The notes under the pieces are model-generated. The model worked only from the letters and a program-made list of their open reading frames with translations. It was not told the DNA's origin and did not search any database. From contig NC_003283.11 in the NCBI RefSeq assembly GCF_000002985.6, positions 8,060,001 through 8,124,000 on the forward strand: 64,000 bases of DNA. Reading direction: 5' to 3'. Positions 36,394 through 46,905 of the stretch are shown one piece after another. Made by a program: the position numbers and the translations under genes. Numbering within the stretch: position 1 is the first letter of the stretch; the number at the start of each line of letters is the position of its first letter. The stretch is from Caenorhabditis elegans. Taxonomy: Eukaryota; Nematoda; Chromadorea; Rhabditida; Rhabditidae.

Positions 36394-38339
36394 TTAAAGA
36401 ATGGCATTAGTACTCGATGAATAAACTCCTGATACGGGTGTTAAGAAAGTAGTTGGAGATGCCACTTTTCTGTTCTTCGTACCTGTAAAAAAATGGGTGG
36501 AGCTGATAAAAATGTATATTTACAACGTCTGACAATACCAGATTTCCTTACAAAATGGAAGAACGAGTTATCAGAATTTTGAATATTATTAGTAAAAAAA
36601 AAGTTTTGAGACAGTTATAATGAAGTTTCAAATTCAATTTTCAAAAACATTGTTTATCAAAGTATGATACGTAAAAAATACTGCTGATGTGTTAACGTTA
36701 TGCTCGTCTGTGCGTTACATAAAAAAACAAGCACATGCTTTCAAAAAGTTCTAGAAAACATCATGCTGTGTCGGTGATCTCACTGACATCTTAATATTAT
36801 AACTTTTCGAAATCAAACGTTTTTTTAAAACAATTTTGAACATTAAAACCATGGGTAGTCAACCTGTTTAAATCAAACGGTTTGAAACGGATTTCATCCT
36901 TTCTGAAGTATTCAAATAATTGAACACCGGATTTTTCCAAATCTTGAAAAATATGAAACGCAGAATGAAAGCTCAAAATGGTCACTTAAATTTTAAATGG
37001 AATAACCTAGATATAGTTAAAAGTTAAAAGTTTCAAAGCATTAACCGTTTCACTTATCGTACAATTTACCACATTTTCAAAAAAGTATTAGAACTTTTCC
37101 GATATTTTCCGACTATCACGACTTACACAAAATAACTTTTTTGAATTCTTTTATGCAAATCATTGGAACTAGTGGCTCTAGAAACGGATAGACGGCTAAG
37201 CTGGCTGCAGTGAAATTGGCAATCCGTCCGTTTTTGATCTCAAAGATTGGAAGAGAAGTTGCTAACCCAACAGGAATGTACATCATAAATAGAGGTAAAA
37301 TTGTCTGTAAATTATTTTGTAAACTTATTTTGTATTTTTCATTCACATCGATTTACCTGAATGGTCAATGTGATAAACAACTGTCTATTGAGTTCTAGTG
37401 TCCGCTCGCTCATGTGACTACTTGTATCCTTCATTTTTCTGTAAATCCTTGATGCACAATAGACTATCGTCATAAAACAGCCGCCCTGGAAAAACAAAGA
37501 TCTTGAGAACATAACTCAGAACACAAGTCGCCTACAATTGTTGCAACACATGCCAGTAAGAGTGCAATATCCCAAATCTTCCAAATTTTCTGCCCATTTT
37601 TATCAAGTGACCAATACATAACCGCAATAAACGCTACATTCTCAGAGTCTTCGTTATATTTTTCTGCTAGTTCATTTCTGGAAAACAGTTGTTTTTTGTG
37701 AACTACAAATTATTAATACTTCATGTACAATTGTTTTTCAACCGTATTAGCCATTCCCCAGTACACAAATCCAAACCAAGCAATGAAGCACAAAACACAA
37801 GGAAAAAATAAGTAAAATAAAATACGTTCTTCACCATGAGAAAGTGAATGTGGCCTGCAAATGTTACATTTAAAAGAATATCACTTATTCCAATTTAAAT
37901 AAAGGGACATATTATCCCAACATGAACTTTTTAATATACTTGCAAACCGCCAAAAATCTGTAGAAGAATTGAGCTGACAAGAGGGAGATAACAAGAGCAA
38001 AACATGCGCAGTACAAACCTGGAAAAGTTTTTCATGAGTTTAAACTTAAAGATACACATTTGAAATGAACTCACAGGTAAGATTGAATCCAAGAGTTTTG
38101 AAGTATTTCAGTGAGCTATCCATAAACACAATGCAAACCGGAGATTTTATATGAATAACCGGTTGAGTGAGGATTTCTATCCATGAATAGATCAAGAAAA
38201 AGAAGGCAAATCCTAGCATTACAAATCGGTACATTCCAAACAATTTTCGGGCTTTTGTCATAATTAGGTATACTAAAAAGGAGTTTGCAAGTTGAGAACC
38301 AAGAAATCCAAAATATTGGATGACATGGAGGTATAACAT
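36394..38339 (-). CDS. str-family seven-TM chemoreceptor, 338 aa
   Basis: Exons are 38075-38339, 37940-38018, 37720-37854, 37536-37677, 37357-37485, 37127-37304 and 36394-36482; total 1017 nt. The 265-bp first exon equals exons 1+2 (180+85) of the neighbour at 33413, so one intron has been precisely lost. Landmarks are RKLFGMYRFVM, VIHIKSPVCIVFMDSSLKYF, RFLAVCK, VYWGMANTVEKQ, ERTLELNRQLF, FMMYIPVGLATSLP and YPFLEPLVPMICIKEFK. The tail exon lies 644 bp downstream, begins with a split Cys codon and ends SSSTNAIL. TM7 is atypical: PMICIKEF replaces IAIFCIKEF. Chemoreceptor role by family. Confidence 0.88.
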
Positions 38340-39620
38340 TTTAATGTAACTGTTATTTTTCCATCTATCAGAGGAAGATATTTATATACAGAATAATGCG
38401 CCGCCCAATTTTCTCAGCCAAGGATTGTACTGGTTTTTCATTTAAAAAAATTAGAGCTACGATTAACGCAGACAGAATTCATGAATCACGACGGTCAATC
38501 GGAACATGTGATATTCTGCCAGAAAACAAGAAAAGTGATCAAACGAACTATTGAAACGAAGAACTTCTGCTGGAAGATACATCTACTTGCAACTACGTCG
38601 GAAATCAGATATTTTTGATGTTTGAAATCACAATCAGAAATCAAATCTACATAAAACTTCTAACAAAACGCAAAGTTAGTGAATTAAGGCTTTTCAGAAA
38701 GGACAGAATCTTTTAAAGATGGAGTGGAGTACGTGTGGGATTGATATTCTTAAAATGATCAGTTCAAGTACATAATGCGTTTGGGATTTTCAAAAGAATA
38801 CATGCAAACCTAAGAATTACAAGGTTTATTTAAAACATTTTCGTGTATAACAGTTCGTTTTGACAGGGACTGAAAATGTATGGACGGAAAATATAGTGTT
38901 TTCAGAAAATTTTAATTGTTTGAGAAAATATGACAGAATAAAACCGAGCCATACTAGCAAAATTTACATTTCTAGTTTTTAAAAAATGCGAGGAATGGTG
39001 ATTTCTGTGGCTATGTCTGAAAATCAAACAATATCAAGAAATGGACACTTCAAAAAAAACATATTTTTCTTCAAATAACAAATTTCTTTGGTGTCTTGTA
39101 GATATTGCGCGGCTATTTTTGTTTTATTCCGTTCCCGTTCTAGTCGTTTTTTGAGATATTTTGCTGAAAGTTGTACTTTTATTCTAAATCTATTTATTTC
39201 CATTAGTAGTTTTTCTTGAAACTATCAGGAAACACTGAAATCACAGATATTGAGGGGGGTCTTATAGAACTTGCGCGCACTTTAACGGATTGTCAGAAAA
39301 ACCGTGAACACTATAGGTTTAAATATAAAAATCTGGTATGTACCAAATTTCTCCAAGCAGTTTCGTTTATTCTTACTATTAGTTGTAGACATTGCCGCCA
39401 TTGTAAAGTATACTTTACCCTCATCGGCTCATTTTGAGACTCTACCGGCATAGAAGGAAAAGTATACTAATTATAAATTTGTCGGCTCTTTTTAATTTTT
39501 ATAATAGGAACACAAGGAGGAGCTACAATCCCGCCTCTTTACCTTTCCAATAAAATTACTGTTTTAAAGTTACTCTTCAGTCTATGTAAGTATCAGTGTA
39601 TGTATTTCAGTGTTCATACG
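38340..39620. other. divergent intergenic region
   Basis: This lies between the starts of a - strand str gene and a + strand membrane-protein gene and should hold both promoters. A TTTCAG acceptor at 39605-39610, just upstream of the chosen ATG, could be a trans-splice site. No other feature is seen. Confidence 0.5.
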
Positions 39621-40484
39621 ATGACCCGTTATATGTATTCTCTTTTCTTTTTACTTTTTATAATTCCAAATTGCTATTCGACTGGAATTGTTTGGATTCG
39701 AATGTCAGCATCTAAAAATATGGCATGCCGAATGGAAGTAATTGATAAAGATAATTCATCTCGTTATGGAATTTCTCTTGATCTTCAACTTCAACCGAAT
39801 ATTCCAAAAGAGTTTGTTCTTCCAATGCCAACATCTTCTTCTCCTATTCCAATCTTTGACTACAGTATTCAAACATTAAGTTTGATAACTGGAAATATAA
39901 TTTCTGGAAAGAAAAATGTCAGATTGCCGCTTCTCGTGAATGATCCTTGGGTTCACAAAACGATTTCGAATGAAAATGGAGTTTCTGTCTTCACATCAAT
40001 CCGATTTGAATGCCTTCCATCTTTTTACGGACCAAAATGTCAATACTATTGTACCTCTGGAGAAAAATGCTCCAGGGATGAGTGTCCAAAAAGGAAATGC
40101 CAGAATAGTGAGTTTATTTGCGCCAACTTAAACTTTAACAATAAATAACTATAATCATTTTTTTCAGATTCTCAATGTCAATTTGATGGATCAGAATCCA
40201 AATGTGTTTGCCAGTCAGGATATATTGGAGAGTTCTGCGAGATTGATCAAACTGTTTTCAACCATCCGGCCGATTCCGCAGTTGTACTGATGTGTTCAAT
40301 AGTTTTCCTGTCGCTTTTTATCATTATCATCGCTGTTATGGTGATTATGAAACAGAAAAGACGAACGATCACCGAGCCAACGAATTTATCGACAGGCAAA
40401 GAGTTTTCGGTGGAAATTTGTAATTCTGATCAACACAGAATTCAAATTCTCACTCCAGCTTATTTAATTTTTTCTGATTTGTAG
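39621..40484 (+). CDS. single-pass membrane protein with DSL/EGF-like module, 267 aa
   Basis: Exons are 39621-40107 and 40168-40484; 804 nt. The start MTRYMYSLFF follows a TATTTCAG acceptor by 10 nt, so the transcript may be trans-spliced there. A signal peptide spans about residues 1-21. An unclassified extracellular region follows, then from C131 a cysteine module (FECLPSFYGPKCQYYC, then spaced Cys to about 195 ending GYIGEFCEI) like a DSL domain running into an EGF repeat. A hydrophobic segment at about 200-222 is followed by KQKRR and a 40-residue cytoplasmic tail, giving type I topology. By family (nematode Notch-ligand-like dsl genes) it might bind a LIN-12/GLP-1 type receptor at the cell surface; this is inference. 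A generic EGF-like adhesion protein is the alternative. Confidence 0.82.
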
Positions 40485-43237
40485 AAAATAATGTTTTTTT
40501 TTCAAACTAATAAAGTCATTTTCCACGAGTGCTGATTTTTTTGTACACAACGACAATTTGGACCATTGTAAACAAATTGCTCGTTTTTTTCCAAAATAAA
40601 AGAAATTTTAATGCGCTCCTATATAATACATGAATACAAAGATCACACATTTTCCTACTGCAAATTTTGAGACATATTTACTCATTGAAAACTTCCAGAA
40701 CTTTGGTTATATTTCTCATATTTATCCTGAGGCCACGCTTGAAATTTATGCAATTTCATTTTTCTTGTTATGAAAATCATAAACTAAACAAATTTTCGAT
40801 ATATTTTCTAAGATCACACATTTAAAATTTATCTTTGAAGTTGTAAATTGTTTGAGACAACTAACATTTTCTTTTTTTAAATGAAGTTCGTCATCAAATT
40901 ATTGGATGGTTTTTCGTTATAAACGGCTGAATACAAGGTTGTCTCATTTTATCCAGACTGGTTTTTGTAAACATTTTATCGAAATATTGTCTGCTACAAA
41001 CTTTCTTTCTTCCAGATTTCACTTACCAAACATAATTTCGACTGTTATATTCAGTACAAAGCGTAAAACGTTGAGGAAACAGTTTTTTTTAAATGTTTTA
41101 TTAATTTAAGCTGCTCCGATTCGCTGTTCCCCCATTTTTTACGCATCTGATAACTGTTCAATGGACCTGAACCCAATTTTGGAAACTCATTGGTCTGATA
41201 ATAAACGCCATCGAATATCAAAACATCCTTAGGCTCACCTATTGTTTAATCCATCTTGCCCACGTGACAATATAATAAGTATATCCGGAGTGCAAAACTT
41301 TAAACGTTGTTTATTTTTAGCATATTGTTTTTGAGTCAAAATGTCAGAAACAGAAAGCAATGTTTTAGGCTGAAAACATGCGATTATGAGGACGATATTT
41401 CGTCATCTATCATTAAGAAAAATGGAGTTTTTTTTTCAAAAAGCTAGAGCAAGTTTTTTAAATCAAATTTCCAAAAAAGCTAAAAACCAAAGAAATTTTC
41501 TCCGGTTCGGTGATCTTGTCGCGAAGACAGGGAATAAAGACATTCCACTGTTCACGACTGTAATAAATACAAAGATCTATTAAGAATAATACTTTAAATT
41601 GTTACGTATTATAACTGCTATCAACTTCCCATTCAATCTTCTGAGCAATGCCAAGTACAACTACACCAGTCAATGAGCTATTCGAGCAACAAGGAAAACC
41701 CTAATTCAAACTGCCGCCAAATGTGTACGATTAAAGGAACAGCAATGGTCTCGACGACACACGTGACAACAACTGTGACCGTAACCCAGGAGGATTTGCA
41801 TTGGCCTAAAGGGGATGGCGCTCGACGCACTCGCTTCGCTCCGTCCATTCGGGAGACGTGATAATTGATTGATTTTACTTTAATGATAGCTTTTATTAAA
41901 CGTAATAAATTATGAGTAAATACACAGTGTAAAGATCCTAATAATCATCACATGGGGCGGAAGTAGCTCCGAAACAGATCTCACAGATAAAAACTTGCAG
42001 CGTCATTTCCTGCTCTCAAAATCATTTCTGGTGCATTTACTTCAATATTTTAATTATTAATTATTTAGGTTATCAACACAACTAAACTTGCAAATTTTTC
42101 TTCTGTCCGTGCAAAGCTTTTGTTCTGCAAAAATTATAACCACAGCAATATTCTACGTCATCACCTGAATCAAAAAGATTAAGATTAAAGATCTTTCAAC
42201 CTTTTTGTTTTGTTTATGTAATAACACTTACTAGAATAGAAAATAGGTTAGACAATGACAAAATATTTAGGATTGTATAAAACAGCTGTCACAAAATGTT
42301 CACATTTCAAAAAATAAAATGACTGTTTTGTTGATATATATTACTGGAAAGCAGTTGTTTCTTACCACGGAATATGTTGCAATTCCACATGTATCTTATT
42401 CCTTTTTAATCTGAATGTGTAACTACAATTTCCCGGAAATTTATCAAATTTGATTGATTAATTTGATTTGTGCCAGTTCAACACTTTAAGCACAACTTTG
42501 AGCACGGATCACAATTTTCTACTCGAGCAAAACAGCTGAATGTTAAGGTTTTCGGTTCCTGAAGTTTTGAAAGTCTGCTACACGACATCATTTTAGAAAT
42601 CAAAACTACTTCAAACATCTGAAACCAAATCTGTTTTTTAAAACATGCATTTGTGACTGTTCAATTTTGATTGTGAATAATCATTTTGTCTCAATATTTT
42701 TCCGAAGTCAAGAATCAGCAGAAAACATGTTCAGTTCTGGAACTATTCTTGAACCTATCCGAAAATTAAATTCTGCTGTTATTGGGTTTTAATTAAAAAA
42801 TCACATATCCAGAATAGGCGTATTATGGTTTTCTGCCCAATAAAGAGCAGGTGTTATGTTCTCTTTTTCTTATGAGTTTTCATTGTGCTGAATGAGAAAA
42901 ACAATTTTGGAGTTAGCAATAATCAGTTTAATATTTCTAATTTTCAAAACATTTTTGGTTCGAGAAAGCTAAATTTAAACATTTAATTATTTCCCAGCTA
43001 AAAGTTGTTTATGAATAAAACATACTTATTTCCACATGTACTTGTTTAATCTGAATGAGAATACAAGTTGTTGTCACGGGATTGTTGAAATTCATAGTTT
43101 GAAAATGTGTTGTGAGAATTCTCTCACAGAATTGCGACACTTTGAGAATAGATCAAATATCTAGAGAATCAAGAAATTTGAATATCTTAAGACTCTTATA
43201 ACTCGCAACAAGACCTTTCATTAACATCATTATTAAA
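40485..43237. other. 2.75-kb intergenic region, no supported gene
   Basis: AT-rich. A short Thr-rich frame (41673-41861) lies in a slightly GC-richer patch but has no splice, start or family support. The last few hundred bases should hold the promoter of the str gene at 43238. Confidence 0.5.
40509..40514 (+). terminator. poly(A) signal AATAAA
   Basis: It lies 25 nt after the stop codon of the DSL/EGF-like gene, a normal distance for a short nematode 3' UTR. Confidence 0.7.
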
Positions 43238-46200
43238 ATGCCAAACTTTAGTCATTTTCAGATGATGTTGCTCGATTTTCAACAAACCTATGCACATGTT
43301 ACCTTCGGTCTTTCCATATTTTCAAATTGTTTATTGCTTTCTTTATTGCTGTTTCGAAGTGACCGAAATCTTGGAAGCTACAAATATTTGATGTTTGCAT
43401 TCTCATTTTTGGGGATTTTCTTCTCAATCGTCGACTTTTTGAATAAGCCGGTTAGTTTATTTTGGACTTTTTAAACGAAACACTGGAAAAATTATTTTAA
43501 TGATTAATTTTTAGAAATATGTATTAATAATATGGTTTTGACTTTTTAAGAGTGAGAACATGTTAAAGATGACTAAAACTGGTTGAGTTGATTAGAAGTG
43601 GTTAAGAAGGCTGATAAGCCGAGAGAAAGTTAAAATTTATTGGAAAATGGCTAAAGGTTTTTGACAAAATATTAAAATTGGTCAAAACGAAGCGAGTTCT
43701 GTGTGAGCTCCTTCTTGATTCACTACGATTTGAGAAGCAGTGAAAACAATGAAATTCCTGAAATGTTGCACATCCTTTTAAAATCTTTTAAAATCACTAC
43801 GCCTGACTTTGACTATTTTTGCACGTTTTTGCGAACAGTTTTTAAAAAGTTCGGACATTGGTTCAATTTTGAGATCTTACTGACAATCAATAAATCCACT
43901 ACACCAGGATTTAAATCTCGACACAGTACTACGTACGTGTATAGAGCTGGCTCAAACTGGAGTTTGCACGAACGTCTTTGATTTTTGGAATACCAAAAAC
44001 CTAGCCCTCCGAATTAAGGCAAAGAGATTTCAAAAAATACTTTTTGCCGCTGAATCTCTTTTTAGAAAACATCCAACGACTCCGTAGACACACCTTCCTA
44101 AATTTAAACTCCTTTCCAAGGTTATGCAAGGCTGCAAAATTTGCAAGTATCCTTTGATCCGTTAAGGATTCCTTCTAACCCAAAATTTCCTCGAGCAGTT
44201 GGTGGAGGAGTACCAAATGCGATAAAAGTCGGAAATTCAAAAAATCGATAGAATTATTCTTGACTTTCTTCTCTCAAATATGTGAAACAGAAAAAATCCG
44301 TCAAGGTTGAGATTTTTATACTAGAACAGTTATGTTATACAGGGACAGTTTTTTATCTTTGTCAGAAAATGTTAGCATACAAATTCCAAACCTGTGATGA
44401 TTATTCAGCAGCTTATTTGTTTTTTCCCACCACTCAGTGCGTGCAAATTTTGAAAATTCAAATTGGAATGGTCTCTGGACAGCAGACAGGTACATACATT
44501 ATGTATTGTTTTTTCTTTGCCTGTTAAAACCTGTCCACGTTGTCAGAGAATACGTTGATTTTAGTTTTATTTTGCATGCCTGCAAATATGAAAACAAAAT
44601 AAACTAAACAATTTTACAAATAGTTGCTCAAAAATTAATCCAAAATTTACGAACATGTCCAACTTTTTGACAAAGATCAAGAACTGTTTTAGTATAAAAT
44701 AGTTGCTCTGGAAAGTAGAACTCACCACCAAAGTTTTATTTATTTCACATTGTCTAAAAATAAAAGTCAAGAATGTATTCATCTACATTTATTTTTGCTC
44801 TTGCCGTTATTGCAATTGCCACTGCTCTCCCTAGTGCTGGAAATATTGGAGTAGGAGGACTACTTGGAGAAACTGATGGAAACATTGGAGATGTACTTGA
44901 TGTAGCCAACGGCCTTGGTAATATAATCGGAGATTCGGAAGGATGCATCTGCGGAATTATTGAAAATCTTCTTGGAGGGGACCAAAATGCAACCAAAGGT
45001 CTTTTGAAAGTTCTTGATTTGAATTTAAACAAGTTGCAAGATGACCTTCTTGGAAATAGCTCTGCTCTTGTTGGTCTTCTAACCAATTTCATTGGAAAAA
45101 TCCCAGAAGAAGTTCTTCCGGAAGTTAAATCTCTTCTTGCAAAAGCAAATGAAATCGAGATTGATGAACTAATTTCGAAACTTAATGAACTTGTTCCACA
45201 AGTGAAGATTGGTGTAAGTTATTTACCAATTCGAACAGAAAGAGCTTGATAAATTTACAGAATCTTCTCAAAAAATTGATTTCCGAAGTGTCAAAACTCA
45301 TTAAAAATCTTCTCAAAAAAGTTGGAAAAATTATCAAAAAAGTGGGAGCCGTCTTTGAAAAGTTGACGAAAATTATTAAAAACACAACCAAAACTATTGA
45401 GGAGAAAAATGAGGAAATTCAAAAATTGAAAGACCAAAACGAAATTGTAAGGTTTTTTTAATGCGATAAGCTGCAATCGTGTGCAAAAATTTCAGGAATT
45501 CAATGTTATAATTTTCATTGTTTCTCAAATTGATGTAGATCTTCAAGTTGAAAATGGAGGAATTGTTCCACCAATCTCTGTTTCAGTTGATCCAATCCCA
45601 ATTAATGCTTAATATTTTAAACGATAATTTATTCTGAGAATAAACATGCATATAATTCATCAATCATTTTAACATTTGAACGCATATCATTTTTTTTTGA
45701 TCCATTAAAAACATTTCAGATGGTGCACATTTTTGGTGGAGCATACTTGGTATTCAGTCTGAACTCTCTTGGCCTTCCTCATTTCCTAGCAAATTGGTTC
45801 AACGGTAATTACATTTACCACAATAAAAATATCAAACGCCATATTACCCATATTTTCAGCACTTAACTGTTCATGTTATGGAATGACAATATCATTATTG
45901 GCTGTTCATTTTATTTATCGATACTTGGCAGTTTGTAGGTACGTTCCTGTTACTGGGCGGGCATGTGTACTTTCTTTTTCAAAAACACTAACCTGTTCCG
46001 TGAACCTTGCAATTCTAAAAATAAGTAACATCATAATTTAATCTGAAATGGTTACAGACCAAATCAAATGAGCTGGTTCATGTGGCCTCATGCAATTGTT
46101 TGGTTTTTGTTTTGCTCCGAAATTTCCTTTGAATGGTGGATTACTGCGGTGTTATTTGCTGGAGAAACTACAAAAATTGATGAACTGATCAAGTAAGTTT

Positions 46201-46905
46201 TGAGTTTAAAGTACAAAAGTTGGTAAATAAGTTTGGACGAATATTTGTAGAGACTCAATGGAAACCAATTACAATTTGACAAAAGGAGAATTTATTTATG
46301 CAGCTTCTCTTTATTATGTGAGTTTTTAGAAAAAAAAACATTTTTTTAGTTAACTTATTTTCAGAAAACTGATGATTCCGGGGCCAAAGCAATTTCATGG
46401 CCTGATATATTGTTTGCAGTCAATGTGGTCAAGCTTATTGTCAGTAATATATAAATTTTTTAATCTAATGCAAAAAAATTGAGCATCTGATTTTGAAAAA
46501 CGCATTTTTCAGAGTATCTGCATGATCATTGTTTTATTTTGCGGAATTTCAACATTTCGAAAACTTCGAACACTTCGTCATTATTCGAAACGAACGACAA
46601 ATCTTCAAAATCAACTTTTCAAAGCTCTAGTGACTCAAACCATTATTCCAGTCGTCACAATGTTCATACCTGCAGCTGTTATGATGTTAGCTCCGTTGTT
46701 TGAAGTAACTCTAGGATCTTACGAAGTTCTGGTTATGCCAGTAATAACAACATATCCGTGTGTTGATCCAATAGTTGTCATATTCTTTGTAAAAGATTAC
46801 CGACAAGCAATATGGCAGACGATTCGATGCAAAAGATGTCTCTTTAGCAGAAGCCGATACTCTCTTCGTGGAACTGCTGTGTCATTTATAACCGAGGCGT
46901 CATGA
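43238..46905 (+). CDS. str-family chemoreceptor (odr-10-like), 348 aa, hosts a nested gene
   Basis: Exons are 43238-43450, 45720-45804, 45860-45938, 46058-46192, 46251-46317, 46365-46439 and 46513-46905; total 1047 nt in frame. It is closer to classical str/odr-10 than the other receptors here: RNLGSYKYLMFAFSF after TM1, RYLAVCR after TM3, KRTTNLQNQLFKALVTQTII before TM6, MFIPAAVMMLAP and YPCVDPIVVIFFVKDYR in TM7. TM1-TM2 are on exon 1, which is 2269 bp from exon 2. That intron contains an entire same-strand gene (44773-45612). If exon 1 is not joined, exons 2-7, which begin ATGGTGCAC, would encode a receptor lacking TM1-TM2. Odorant GPCR by family. Confidence 0.85.
44693..44699 (+). promoter_or_regulatory. 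TATA-like box of the nested gene
   Basis: TATAAAA lies 74 nt upstream of the nested gene's ATG, which allows a start of transcription about 30 nt downstream of the box. This supports the nested gene having its own promoter. Confidence 0.4.
44773..45612 (+). CDS. nested secreted protein of unknown function, 247 aa
   Basis: Three exons (44773-45213, 45261-45446, 45496-45612) with canonical GTAAG donors and CAG acceptors, all in phase 0; 744 nt. The start MYSSTFIFALAVIAIATALP is a signal peptide. The mature protein has an acidic, Gly/Leu-rich N-terminal half with a CIC motif (C58, C60) and one possible N-glycosylation site near N93. Exon 2 encodes a 62-residue, strongly Lys-rich, amphipathic helix-like segment (for example IKNLLKKVGKIIKKVG). 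A short hydrophobic/acidic end follows (VDPIPINA). I recognise no domain. Phase-0 exons match protein segments of different charge. It lies wholly inside intron 1 of a str gene on the same strand. Extracellular or vesicular location is inferred from the signal peptide only. Confidence 0.8.
45639..45644 (+). terminator. poly(A) signal of nested gene
   Basis: AATAAA lies 27 nt after the nested stop and 75 nt before the host's exon 2 at 45720. Its position inside a host intron could terminate host transcripts early. Confidence 0.7.

Noticed and set aside
41640-41861. Thr-rich short frame in a slightly GC-rich patch
   Set aside because: No signal peptide, splice site or known family; start arbitrary. 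Could be a small gene, but evidence is too weak.
43703-44527. Short frames in the host intron before the nested gene
   Set aside because: No exon-like boundaries in phase with the receptor; they do not encode the missing TM segments.
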